40,165 nucleotides of DNA. It comes from Chryseobacterium potabilaquae (GTDB lineage Bacteria; Bacteroidota; Bacteroidia; Flavobacteriales; Weeksellaceae). The DNA is taken from the NCBI RefSeq assembly GCF_902728265.1, contig NZ_CACVBR010000036.1:1-40165 (forward strand). The letters are read 5' to 3'. Shown piece after piece: positions 23,269-31,525 of this stretch (position 1 is the stretch's first letter; each line of letters starts with the position of its first letter). The translations under genes were made by a program, and so were the position numbers. Under the pieces are notes generated by a model. The model searched no databases. It was not told where the DNA came from and saw only the letters and a list, made by a program, of their open reading frames with translations.

Positions 23269-26200
23269 AATGAAGTGATCTGTTTATGATTTCATCAAGT
23301 TTCTTTTCTTCGTCTTGCATTTTTTGAATGATGATTTTTAAAATATTTTGTCCCTTATATTTCATATTAACATAAAAGCTCATAGATTTTCTATCTAATG
23401 GCTTTTTATATAAATTGATAAAAGCAACCATATTTTCAAGACTATCCTTAAATTCTTGTAGGTTTAATACAAATATTTTCAATGCATCATTATAGTTTCC
23501 ATATTTCTTCACATAGTATTCAATAGCCATTTTTTCAGGTTTTTCAGTGGTATAAGTCAAATATTGTTCTAAGGAAACTTCATTACCATACACTTCTCCT
23601 TTTGATCCACGTTTGAGATAAAATTCCTTAAACCTGGCTCTTCCGTATTTGTTATTCAGATTATTGATAGTAAAGATTTTATTTTGTTCAACCTTATTTA
23701 GAGAAAGAAGCGCTGCAATCCTATCAAAGTTATCTTTAAACTTAGTTTGATCCAGCAAGATAAATGTATCGGAGTTATTAATGATACTGTCCTTAACAAC
23801 ACTATTTCCGATAATATCGTCCAATTCTTGAGTAACCACAATAGCCTCTCCCCAGAATTTCCTTACCGTTTTATAGAGATACAAAATATATCCCCCCATT
23901 AGTTTTGATGCAATTGCCTTCCATGCCTCCTCTATAATAAGGGCCTTTCTTCGATCTTTTCGTAAACGCATTTTTTGAATAAATGTGTCCATAATAATAA
24001 GCGTCACAATAGGAAAGAGCTTAGGATTATCTTTCACATTATCAATTTCAAAAACAATAAATGATTCATCAAACAATGTATTATTTGCACTTTCATTGAG
24101 TGTTGTCCCATATCTTCCGCCTTTATAAAAATCCTTCAATACAAATAAGAAAGTCCTGAGATTAAATTCCTTTTCTCTGATATTATGCTTCTTATTGTTT
24201 AAATAGATAGGCAAAAAATGACCACAGTATTCATAAAAGCTGTTGAAAGAAAGTTCTGAAACTGATAGCTTTTCCTCTAATTCAATTATTTTTTTAATAA
24301 TTATTTTTCGTATGGCTATATCCCATTCTTCAACCGGTTCACCCTGCTTAACAATATCATTTGATTGTATGAGTATCAAATGAGCTTCATCATATACTCT
24401 TCTTTTATTTTCATCAATCAATGTTTCATAAGCTTCAAATATCCGATGGAAATTTTCAGGGTTATATTCTGGATTATCAATATTGGAATCCGGATGGTAA
24501 AACCTAATCAATTTTCTGCCATTTTCTTTTATTTGCTCTGTGGTCGCATTAAAAGGGATTTCCAAAATATCATAATACGTTTTAGACTGCTGAAGCTCTC
24601 TATAATAATCGGCATGTATATCTTCTTCATGAATATTATATTTTTCCAAATGAAGTATGAGCTCATCGGAACCTTTATCTTCATACCATTTACTGCCTGA
24701 ATTAAAAAATTGATGATAATAAGACATTAATACATTATCTAAAATAGATTTTTGAGCAGAACTCATCGGAGCATCTGCACCCTGCCAAATCAGAAAGATA
24801 AGATTGGTTAGAAACTCTATTTTCTCAATATTAAATTCCTCTTTTTTAAGAAGAAAAGGATTCATAGTAATAGGATTCTCTTCAGTATATTGAATATATT
24901 TTCCTCCCTTATAACTGCATGTACCGGAATAAGAATCTCCCGTATCTACTATTACCACATCATAATTATAAGTCAAATATTGCTCTATAATGTTATTCAT
25001 CAGAAAAGATTTTCCGGAGCCAGAAGGTCCAAGGACAAATTTATTTCTGTTATTGATCCTTCCTGTTTTCATGGGTAAATCTGCAGGGTCAATTTTAAGA
25101 GGTATACCTTGACGGTCGGTAAACCTTAAATAAAAATTGGAATCCTCATTTATACTATAGCTTTCTTTAAAAAAAAAACAAAGCGCTGCTTCGCTAGTTG
25201 TCATAAATAAATCATATCCTTTTAATTCTACTGCATTCCCGGGCAGACAACATCGCAGCAGCTCTAACTGGTTATAGGCATTTTTTGAAACAACTATTCC
25301 TTTAGTAAAAAGTTTACTTTCAATGAATGACTGCGTGTTTTCCATTTCCCCTTGTGTATTAGCAGAAAACACTATAGAAAAATGAGCATTTACAATCAAT
25401 TGTCCATCGGTAGCGATATGATGAAGCAAGGTTTCTATTTCCTCTGCAATAATGGCATTAGAAGGAGCATTTTTAGAAACGCCCTCATGCTTTTTCTTTT
25501 TCTTATCTAGATCCCTAAGTTGCTCGGCTTGAAATGGGATAGTTAAGATTTGGTTATAAACAATAGTTCTATAATCTTCAAGTTCATTGATAAAACTGAA
25601 ATTATCCACCGCTGTATCAGAAGCAGAACCATTACCTCCAAGCATGGAGTAAGGTTCAATTTCAGAGGGTAATTCTATGTTTTCAACATCCACATAAGAT
25701 ATCGTTTTAACAAATTGATCTCCAATTCTTACATATTCATTTGTGGATTGTATATTATCAAATGTTGGAATTTCCCCAAACTGCATGGAAAGAATTCCAT
25801 TAATGTAATATTCAAAATCTCTCTCTCTCAAAAATTGTGGTTCACAATTATATTGAGATAAAAGCATGAAGATTTTTTGACATTTATCTCTAAGCTCCTT
25901 ATAACTTTTTTCAGAATAAGTGTATCGTTTCTTTTTTTCTGTATCAACTATATCTGTAAATAATAAAAGTGTATCTATCGTTTTATACATTCTACCATCA
26001 AAATGCTCAGAATATTTTTGTTGCAGGAATTCTTCGGATGTTTCAGCTATATATTTCTTCTTGCTAAAGATGTCAATTTTTTGAACAATATGGTTCTCCC
26101 CTATAATTGAAACGACCTGAGTAAGTACAGCATGAAATTGGAAATAGTTATCAGGATCTGCAGAATATTGTTCCACCATATTTTTAATTTTAATCCCAAT

Positions 26201-26308
26201 AACTGGATTACCATATTTTCCAATCAAAACATCAAAGTTCCAATTATGATCTCTTCCATAATCATATCCTATAAAAGGAATATCAAAAATTTGTTTTTTC
26301 GTTTTCAT
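23249..26308 (-). CDS. traG: TraG (VirB4-like) conjugation ATPase with an inserted J-domain
   Basis: A 1019-residue ATPase, longer than the roughly 800-850 residues usual for TraG. The N-terminal VirB4 region (1-410) includes SIVFSANTQGEMENTQSFIE and LPMKTGRINNRNKFVLGP. Walker A is GPSGSGKS (427-434), followed by VVIVDTGDSYSGTC and NPITMNPFLL. Walker B is KALIIEEAWKAIA (788-800), with VVTQELDDIIGN (824-835) as the Q-containing sensor and ILLDQ (850-854). Between Walker A and B, residues about 576-642 read as a J-domain: YYDILEIPFNATTEQIKENG, HPD at 605-607, FHRIFEAYETLIDENKRRVY. The ATPase motifs are intact on both sides. TraG drives pilus/channel assembly at the inner membrane. The insertion suggests coupling to a DnaK-type chaperone. 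The start overlaps the traF stop by 4 bases. Confidence 0.92.
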   Translation of the reverse strand: MKTKKQIFDIPFIGYDYGRDHNWNFDVLIGKYGNPVIGIKIKNMVEQYSADPDNYFQFHAVLTQVVSIIGENHIVQKIDIFSKKKYIAETSEEFLQQKYSEHFDGRMYKTIDTLLLFTDIVDTEKKKRYTYSEKSYKELRDKCQKIFMLLSQYNCEPQFLRERDFEYYINGILSMQFGEIPTFDNIQSTNEYVRIGDQFVKTISYVDVENIELPSEIEPYSMLGGNGSASDTAVDNFSFINELEDYRTIVYNQILTIPFQAEQLRDLDKKKKKHEGVSKNAPSNAIIAEEIETLLHHIATDGQLIVNAHFSIVFSANTQGEMENTQSFIESKLFTKGIVVSKNAYNQLELLRCCLPGNAVELKGYDLFMTTSEAALCFFFKESYSINEDSNFYLRFTDRQGIPLKIDPADLPMKTGRINNRNKFVLGPSGSGKSFLMNNIIEQYLTYNYDVVIVDTGDSYSGTCSYKGGKYIQYTEENPITMNPFLLKKEEFNIEKIEFLTNLIFLIWQGADAPMSSAQKSILDNVLMSYYHQFFNSGSKWYEDKGSDELILHLEKYNIHEEDIHADYYRELQQSKTYYDILEIPFNATTEQIKENGRKLIRFYHPDSNIDNPEYNPENFHRIFEAYETLIDENKRRVYDEAHLILIQSNDIVKQGEPVEEWDIAIRKIIIKKIIELEEKLSVSELSFNSFYEYCGHFLPIYLNNKKHNIREKEFNLRTFLFVLKDFYKGGRYGTTLNESANNTLFDESFIVFEIDNVKDNPKLFPIVTLIIMDTFIQKMRLRKDRRKALIIEEAWKAIASKLMGGYILYLYKTVRKFWGEAIVVTQELDDIIGNSVVKDSIINNSDTFILLDQTKFKDNFDRIAALLSLNKVEQNKIFTINNLNNKYGRARFKEFYLKRGSKGEVYGNEVSLEQYLTYTTEKPEKMAIEYYVKKYGNYNDALKIFVLNLQEFKDSLENMVAFINLYKKPLDRKSMSFYVNMKYKGQNILKIIIQKMQDEEKKLDEIINRSLHYEYEKI

Positions 26309-26610
26309 TTGTTTTTATTTTTTAAATGGGATATTTTAATTTTAAATTTCTTGGGGAAAATATGCAATTCTCTGTGGTTCTTTGTCTTATTATAAAGTCC
26401 TTTTTTATCTTGTTTCTTATAAATACCTCCTATCACCAAACCTCCAAGACCCAAACCTAGAATCGATCCGAAAATCCCTAAAAAAGAAGATAATATTGCT
26501 GCACTTATGAAGCCTCCGACTACTGTTCCAACTGCTTGATAGATATATTTATCTTTTAGGCCAAAGAAAACAAGAGGTTTTTTAAGCCCCTTGTATAGAT
26601 AGTATCCCAT
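26305..26610 (-). CDS. traF: Conjugative transposon protein TraF (DUF4133, VirB3-like)
   Basis: A 101-residue protein with two closely spaced membrane helices (about 25-60: YQAVGTVVGGFISAAILSSF, IFGSILGLGLGGLVIGGIY). The leading pattern YLYKGLKKPLVFFGLKDKYI and the tail after KKQDKKGLYNKTK are typical of DUF4133/TraF. VirB3-like proteins anchor the VirB4 ATPase, which fits the immediately following, overlapping traG. Confidence 0.9.
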   Translation of the reverse strand: MGYYLYKGLKKPLVFFGLKDKYIYQAVGTVVGGFISAAILSSFLGIFGSILGLGLGGLVIGGIYKKQDKKGLYNKTKNHRELHIFPKKFKIKISHLKNKNK

Positions 26611-26612
26611 TT

Positions 26613-26933
26613 CTATCCAAAGAAAGAACTAACAAATTCAGGAACAATAATTAAAAACAAACAAGCACCACCCCAACCCACGACTTCTTTGTTGATATCC
26701 TGATCTCCATTACTCCATTTGTTGTAAATTCTCACTCCTCCAATCAATCCAACAACCCCACCTACTGCCATAATAATGAGCTTTACCGGATCCCAATATT
26801 TCTTGACTTCTACCGCTGCATTAGTTAATGCTGCAGCTCCTCCTTGAGCAAATATTGGGGTTATTGCTAATAACATCAACGCTGTTGTTAATATTCTTTT
26901 GGTCATCTTTCTTTTATTGAATTTTGAATTCAT
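26613..26933 (-). CDS. traE: Conjugative transposon protein TraE (DUF4134, VirB2-like pilin)
   Basis: A 106-residue protein with signal peptide (ILTTALMLLAITPIFAQ, cleavage near residue 30). Two hydrophobic helices follow, with the DUF4134 signature YWDPVKLIIMAVGGVVGLIG and GGVRIYNKWSNGDQDINKEV, then GWGGACLFLIIVPEFVSSFFG. This is the pilin-like subunit of Bacteroidetes conjugation systems. An internal Met at residue 10 could be the true start. It ends 2 bases before traF. Confidence 0.9.
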   Translation of the reverse strand: MNSKFNKRKMTKRILTTALMLLAITPIFAQGGAAALTNAAVEVKKYWDPVKLIIMAVGGVVGLIGGVRIYNKWSNGDQDINKEVVGWGGACLFLIIVPEFVSSFFG

Positions 26934-26976
26934 AGTAGATAAAATTTAAATATTTAAGATTAATTTGTTTTTGATT

Positions 26977-27459
26977 TTACATAATAGATTGATATACTTT
27001 ATATCCATCAATATTTGTAATAACTTGTACATTCGTTTCTGCTAGGTTTAGCATTTTTTTCCATTTTCCTTCAAAATTATTTTTCTCAATTTCTGAGCTC
27101 TCAGCTCTTTCTTTTGATAGAACATTTTTCTCTATTTCGAAAGAATCAATACTTTCCTCGGCCTCAAACTTTTTTCTCCAAACATCTATATCTGGCCTTT
27201 CTTCCAAAATTGTAGGGTCTTGTGATGAATACTCAAGCTCTTGATAATTAAAAGAGTGAGGAGTATTAAGGTTCTCTACATCCTCGATTTCAATATTTTG
27301 AATATCTTCTTGGCTTTCTTTGGCAATGTCTGAAATAGAGAATACTTGTGATTCTTCAATGCTTGATACATTTTCTTTTTTCAGAAACAAGTCGTATACT
27401 ATATTTCCTATATAATACACGATATAAAGCCCAATAACTATGATTGTGAATTTTGCCAT
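26977..27459 (-). CDS. Hypothetical single-pass membrane protein (TraD position)
   Basis: A 160-residue protein with one N-terminal membrane helix (FTIIVIGLYIVYYIGNIVYD) and then an acidic, probably disordered cytoplasmic part (rich in Glu, Asp and Ser). It ends with a small ordered segment (AETNVQVITNIDGYKVYQSI). By position between the ParA-like pair and traE it corresponds to TraC/TraD of other elements, but I recognise no conserved domain. Gap of 43 bases before traE. Confidence 0.5.
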   Translation of the reverse strand: MAKFTIIVIGLYIVYYIGNIVYDLFLKKENVSSIEESQVFSISDIAKESQEDIQNIEIEDVENLNTPHSFNYQELEYSSQDPTILEERPDIDVWRKKFEAEESIDSFEIEKNVLSKERAESSEIEKNNFEGKWKKMLNLAETNVQVITNIDGYKVYQSIM

Positions 27460-27481
27460 GCTTTATTTATTCCTTTTGGGT

Positions 27482-27754
27482 TTACTCCTTCTTTTTATCT
27501 ATAAGTTCTGCTGCTAATTTTCTGAATTCCTGTTTTCCAAGAGCGTATCGCATTCCTAAATCAATTACTTCACTCATACTCAAATCATAGGTTTTAAATT
27601 TTCCCAATTCAATATGCAGGTCATTATCCAACATTATCATTCTGTTTTTTCTATTTTTCTTCAATGTATTCCAATCGAGCACAAACTCCTCAATATTGAT
27701 ATTGTTATACTTTCTTTCCAGAGTAATGTTAAAGGGTAATTTGTAACGTCTCAT
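27482..27754 (-). CDS. Small ParA-partner protein, possible ribbon-helix-helix
   Basis: A 90-residue basic protein. Its C-terminal half, RMIMLDNDLHIELGKFKTYD followed by LSMSEVIDLGMRYALGKQEF, looks like a strand plus two helices of a ribbon-helix-helix fold. It overlaps the ParA-like gene by 26 bases, the usual arrangement for ParA with its DNA-binding partner (TraB-like). Family assignment is not certain. It probably binds DNA and positions the ParA-like protein or represses the operon. Confidence 0.5.
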   Translation of the reverse strand: MRRYKLPFNITLERKYNNINIEEFVLDWNTLKKNRKNRMIMLDNDLHIELGKFKTYDLSMSEVIDLGMRYALGKQEFRKLAAELIDKKKE

Positions 27755-28379
27755 TAATATGATTTAAGAGTTCATTAAAAGGTTTTTTTACAGCATACTT
27801 TTGTTCATAAGTAAGCCTCCTTGTATCAATTGTTTGTAAACAATTTCTTTTGAATACCGGATCTTTCAACAAAAGGCCATATTTTGTCAGCTCATCATCC
27901 ATTCCCTCTTGATTTAGATATTTATATCCTTTATCATATTTTGATCTAATGAATACTCTCTCTGCTTGGCTTTCAATAATCCCCAGTAAGTTTATAAAGA
28001 CCAGGGTAGATTTAGTGGAAACATCCGAATATTCGAAAGGAATAATTATAAAATCACTGTAAATAAGTAAATCACTATATTTTGCATCCAATGTTCCCGC
28101 CAGATCAAATAAGTTGATATCTTCACTTTCTTTTAGTTGAATAAGTCTTTGAAAATCAAAAAATGGACATTCATCTTCATCTTCAACTATTTCGACATCA
28201 TACAGTTTTTGAACTTCTGATTGTTCATCTTCTTTCCACTTATAATAGAATGATTTTTGATAATCAAAATCAAAAACATTAAGCTTTCGTTTAGAAAATG
28301 AAGAAATATAATTAGCAAAAGCAATGGCAAGTGTCGTTTTGCCTGTTCCTCCTTTTTGAGTTGCAAAAGTGATGATCAT
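27729..28379 (-). CDS. traA: TraA, ParA/MinD-family ATPase
   Basis: A 216-residue ATPase with the deviant Walker A of ParA proteins (KGGTGKTT, 9-16), a NVFDFDYQKSFYYKW stretch, NLFDLAGTL (the switch with invariant Asp) and FIIIPFEYSDVSTKSTLVF. The catalytic lysine pair is intact. In Bacteroidetes elements the ParA-like TraA lies just downstream of the mobilization genes and may position the transfer machinery or help maintain the excised form. It follows mobB by 15 bases. Confidence 0.85.
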   Translation of the reverse strand: MIITFATQKGGTGKTTLAIAFANYISSFSKRKLNVFDFDYQKSFYYKWKEDEQSEVQKLYDVEIVEDEDECPFFDFQRLIQLKESEDINLFDLAGTLDAKYSDLLIYSDFIIIPFEYSDVSTKSTLVFINLLGIIESQAERVFIRSKYDKGYKYLNQEGMDDELTKYGLLLKDPVFKRNCLQTIDTRRLTYEQKYAVKKPFNELLNHINETLQITL

Positions 28380-28394
28380 TTTATTTCTAATTTT

Positions 28395-29906
28395 TTATTT
28401 CCTCTTTTTACGTCTCTTTTTAAATTCGTCTTCATTTGGATCCTTTGCTACTCCCGAGCTTTTCATAAATTCATTTAGCATTTCTCCCGCAATCTGTAAT
28501 ATTTCGTTTTTTCCCAATCGATTTTTTTGATTCTCTGTTAATTCATTTCCTTGATCTCCCTCTGAATTAATAAATCTTTGATATTCATTTTCTCTAAGCA
28601 AAGTTTTAAGCTCTGAAACATAATGATGTTTAGTGTGCAGAGTGTAATACTTTCCAGTTTCTGTTTTAATCATCTGTATATTGGTATTTTTACATTCTAC
28701 ATTTCGAAAGTCTCTAATGAATTCTTTCGTATCCCTTTGAACCTTTCTATAGGTTTCCAGGTCTTTTCTTCCTTTATTTTCAAACAGCATAAATTCTTTT
28801 ACTTTGTATTCACAATGATTTTTATTAAAGAAATCTGAAAGAACTTTCTTTGTTTCACCATTAGGCACATTGTAATCTTTTATAATTTCAAAAAGTTTTT
28901 TATCTATCTTATCAGAAGTAAATTCAAACAGTTTATCCATTTTCATGAGCTCGCTTCCTTTATATATTTTCTCAGATTTATAGTCAATTATACTATATCC
29001 GAAAGGGATTTTCCCCTCACTACTGTGAAACACTATATCAATTCCAAAAACATCTCTTAATTTTTTCTGAAGCTCTGACTCAAAATCTATTTTCATTGCC
29101 CCATTTATCTCTGATTTTTTTTCAAATAATGAGATTGATTCTTTAAATTCCCTACCAAACATTCGAGCTCTATTATCTTCGACTCTAAATACTTTGTTAG
29201 AATAAATATCCTTGTATTTACTAAGTATGGTTTTAATTTGCCTTGATCTACTATCATTTTTTATGTGATCAAATACAATCTGACTTTGATCAATAGTTTT
29301 TTCCTTTACACCATTCTTTAAAATGTCCAATGCATTTTCATTCTTATTACTTCTTACTAGTTTGTAACCATTTCTTTCCAGAAGAATTTCTAATTGTTTG
29401 GTAGTTCCTATTTTATAGCTTAATAGCTTTTCGAGCTTATCTTCTACCTTATATCCATATAACTTTTCAATGCTATTATTTAACACTTTTTGGGCTCTAA
29501 GTTTTTCATAACTGTCATTTAGTTTCTTACCAGTCTCTCTATCTACTCTCGTCGAAACAATATGAACATGATTATTATCTGTATCATTATGAAATACCAC
29601 AAGATAAGGTTGGTTAGCATATCCCATTCCCTCCATGAAATTTTCAGCTACCTTGGAAAGCTCTTCTTTAGAATTCTGTTGAAATTTTGTCGAAATAACA
29701 CAATGAAATTGAGGTTTTTTAATTTTTTGACTTTTTGAAATAGATTTAAAATAATCTCGGACTTGCTCCTGGCTACTCTTCTCATTAATAAAAGAAGGAA
29801 AATTTTTCATCTTCATAAGTTCTCCAGTTCCCTTCCCAATCTTTTTCTCATTGTATTTCACTCCATGAAAGTCTGCACTCGAAGAATTTAATATCTTAAC
29901 TATCAT
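28395..29906 (-). CDS. mobB: Relaxase/mobilization nuclease MobB
   Basis: A 503-residue MOBP-type relaxase. The N-terminal part has the typical KYNEKKIGKGTGEL (18-30 holds the candidate Tyr18), FHCVISTKF (second strand), then VVFHNDTDNNHVHIVSTRVD with the metal-binding histidines 106, 113 and 115. Behind it lies a KKLNDSYEKLRAQKVLN helix. The C-terminal half is helical and highly charged, ending in a basic tail (EFKKRRKKRK) likely used for DNA binding or coupling. It would nick one strand at oriT and pilot it to the recipient. It overlaps mobA by 11 bases, so both are translated together. Confidence 0.9.
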   Translation of the reverse strand: MIVKILNSSSADFHGVKYNEKKIGKGTGELMKMKNFPSFINEKSSQEQVRDYFKSISKSQKIKKPQFHCVISTKFQQNSKEELSKVAENFMEGMGYANQPYLVVFHNDTDNNHVHIVSTRVDRETGKKLNDSYEKLRAQKVLNNSIEKLYGYKVEDKLEKLLSYKIGTTKQLEILLERNGYKLVRSNKNENALDILKNGVKEKTIDQSQIVFDHIKNDSRSRQIKTILSKYKDIYSNKVFRVEDNRARMFGREFKESISLFEKKSEINGAMKIDFESELQKKLRDVFGIDIVFHSSEGKIPFGYSIIDYKSEKIYKGSELMKMDKLFEFTSDKIDKKLFEIIKDYNVPNGETKKVLSDFFNKNHCEYKVKEFMLFENKGRKDLETYRKVQRDTKEFIRDFRNVECKNTNIQMIKTETGKYYTLHTKHHYVSELKTLLRENEYQRFINSEGDQGNELTENQKNRLGKNEILQIAGEMLNEFMKSSGVAKDPNEDEFKKRRKKRK

Positions 29907-30291
29907 TCGCTAACAATGAATAAATTCTTTCAAAAATTTCATTTTGCTGTTTTCTCAAATCCGAAAGCAATATCAATTTCTCATTGAAAGTTTTAACATC
30001 TGATATGCTGATAAATTTTTGACCATTTACATATCTTGCCACTTGATTAATATTATTTTCAATTTTTGCAAATATGTTATCTTGTTTTTCAATGAACAAC
30101 AATACTCTTCTTCTTTCATCATCCATTATCCTATTATCAACTGCATTAATTATTAAACTAGTTAGAGAGATATTTTTCTTCCGGCAAATTGATTTCCATT
30201 GAGATTTTTGAGATTTTTCAAGACGGATAAAGATTCTTGCTTTTAGATTATCTATTTTTTTATTCTCAATACTTTTTGCCTTTTTTTCCAT
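29896..30291 (-). CDS. mobA: MobA-type relaxosome accessory protein (ribbon-helix-helix)
   Basis: A 131-residue basic protein. The start IFIRLEKSQKSQWKSICRKK NISLTSLIINAVDNRI fits a MobC/MobA-like ribbon-helix-helix: a strand followed by a helix and NISLTSLI as the second helix start. Then come LLFIEKQDNIFAKIENNIN and QVARYVNGQKFI, the typical 'NiNQiA...N' motif of bacterial mobilization proteins. It would bind oriT and recruit the relaxase. First gene of the operon; candidate oriT dyads lie 70-270 bases upstream. Confidence 0.85.
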   Translation of the reverse strand: MEKKAKSIENKKIDNLKARIFIRLEKSQKSQWKSICRKKNISLTSLIINAVDNRIMDDERRRVLLFIEKQDNIFAKIENNINQVARYVNGQKFISISDVKTFNEKLILLSDLRKQQNEIFERIYSLLANDS

Positions 30292-30363
30292 GCTCGAAAT
30301 CTTGTAGCAAAGTTTCTAAAATCTTCTAAAACATGCAATATCAAAAGGTTTAATGATAACACT

Positions 30364-30379
30364 TGATCATAAATGATCA
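30364..30379. repeat. Double TGATCA palindrome (TGATCA-TAAA-TGATCA)
   Basis: Two copies of the palindrome TGATCA are separated by TAAA, flanked on both sides by TGATAA-like copies (30354-30359 and 30384-30389). It lies about 75 bases upstream of the mobA start. Likely a binding site for a dimeric protein such as MobA, or an operator of the mob-tra operon. Confidence 0.6.
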
Positions 30380-30497
30380 CATTTGATAAATAAAAACTTA
30401 TATAGATGATAGTCAATGATGCTTTTTTGGTCTTTTAAAAGCCTAAAGTCTATTTATAAAAATGAGTTCCGAAGTTTTTACCTCTTTTTGAAAAAAA

Positions 30498-30556
30498 GCA
30501 AGATGTCTTCTGGATGCTCAACTTGAAAAAGTTGTGCGTACAAAGACACATCTTGC
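30498..30556. repeat. Nested hairpin, candidate oriT stem-loop or small RNA
   Basis: The outer stem pairs GCAAGATGT (30498-30506) with ACATCTTGC (30548-30556). The inner hairpin pairs GCtCAACTT (30516-30524) with AAGTTGtGC (30529-30537), with one mismatch, around a GAAA tetraloop (30525-30528). Two stacked perfect stems at this spacing are unlikely by chance in such AT-rich DNA. The site lies 207 bases upstream of mobA. Confidence 0.6.
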
Positions 30557-30837
30557 AACAAATTTTGAATTTTTATTTTAGAAGGTTAGATTTTTGAAAT
30601 TCATAACCAATATTTAGATAAAAAACTGAAAATCAGAACTAATAAGACAATAATGAATCTAAAGCTTTTTTGCAGGAATTGCAGAGAAGAAACAGCCAGT
30701 ACTTTCTTGAAATATATTTATACTTCAAATAATTTATATATAGTATAAAACATATATAATATAAATATATGCTCTCATATATACATTAAACAAGCAACTA
30801 AATAAAAATCAATATATTAAATACCCACACCATATAT

Positions 30838-31082
30838 TATTTTTTACAGGTTAACTATCATACCTTGTGCTATTTTTTATAGGTTAATCATTATACCGTA
30901 TGTTATTTTTTACAGCCTAGTCTATGAAACCCTATATTATTTTTTACAGGCTAACATCATACCTTGTGCTATTTTTTATAGGTTAATCATTATACCTTAT
31001 GTTATTTTTTACAACTTTAATCAGTATACCCTACGTTATCTTTTACAGCTAGCTTATGAAACCTTATAGTATTTTTTACAGG
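30838..31082. repeat. Eight direct iterons of 32-34 bp
   Basis: The core TATTTTTTACAGG (variants TATAGG, CAGCC, CAACT; one TATCTTTT) begins at 30838, 30871, 30904, 30938, 30970, 31003, 31037 and 31070. Each is followed by a half-conserved TTAATCATTATACCTTATG-like spacer. Spacing of about 33 bp keeps all copies on one face of the helix. Units 1-3 are nearly repeated as units 4-6 exactly 100 bp later, and units 7-8 resemble 3-4, so the array grew by block duplication. No spacer variability as in CRISPR is present. Confidence 0.9.
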
Positions 31083-31301
31083 TTAGCTTAATAAGCTTAT
31101 ATAATTTACAAATAAGGTTTATCATAAACTAGACTTGTATGAAAACTTACTTAGGAAAGTTCAGAAAACGGGTAAAAACCTCTATAAAATGAGAATATCA
31201 TCGAGTAAGTGTTTCTTAATTACATTAAATCCCGTCAATCATGAGAGAAGAAATTATTTTGAAAAATGTATATGATTTTAATTGACAAATTATACTACCC
31301 A

Positions 31302-31322
31302 AAATACCAAAAAAAGGTATTT
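31302..31322. repeat. Small dyad AAATACC / GGTATTT around seven A's
   Basis: A perfect 7-bp inverted repeat with a loop of seven A's. On the minus strand it has a T-rich loop but no T-tract after it, so it is not a good terminator. It may be a protein-binding site near the end of the non-coding region. Confidence 0.4.
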
Positions 31323-31422
31323 ATCCCCGTATGATATTAAAGAGAGAACTAAAGCGAAATCATCCTAAACATACAATGTAAATTTACAATATATATCACC
31401 ATATATTGATTTGTTTTATTTT

Positions 31423-31430
31423 TATCTTTG
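31423..31430 (+). promoter_or_regulatory. -7 promoter box (TATCTTTG) of the PH-domain gene
   Basis: TATCTTTG fits the Bacteroidetes -7 consensus; a TTG at about 31406-31408 or 31411-31413 is too close to be an ideal -33. Transcription would begin near 31436. Confidence 0.5.
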
Positions 31431-31525
31431 CATACTTGATCAATATAGGCTGTTAGACTACAGGACTGTTGGAGCTAATAGCATATAATAACAAAAATTT
31501 ATATTATTCGGATAAAAATAAAAAT

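Larger units (their letters stand above)
30292..31422. other. 1.1-kb non-coding region upstream of mobA: candidate oriT/origin
   Basis: No gene is supported on either strand; all long frames are interrupted. It contains, left to right, a double TGATCA palindrome, a nested hairpin with a GAAA loop, an AT-only tract (about 30717-30775), eight iterons of 32-34 bp, and a short dyad near 31302. The combination of AT-rich tract plus iterons is typical of replication origins, and the location upstream of mobA/mobB is typical of oriT. Confidence 0.6.

Noticed and set aside
23249..26308. The J-domain as a sequence or assembly fusion between traG and a dnaJ gene
   Set aside because: ATPase motifs follow in frame on both sides of it, no frame break or repeat is seen at the edges, and no other part of a DnaJ (G/F region or zinc domain) is present.
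30838..31082. CRISPR array
   Set aside because: The repeats are contiguous, about 33 bp long without unique spacers, the inter-core sequence is itself half conserved, and no cas gene is present; iterons fit better.
31469..31525. TTG start extending the PH-domain protein by 19 residues
   Set aside because: The added stretch is polar and Asn/Lys-rich, precedes the ATG without domain support, and an ATG at 31526 gives the family's expected layout.
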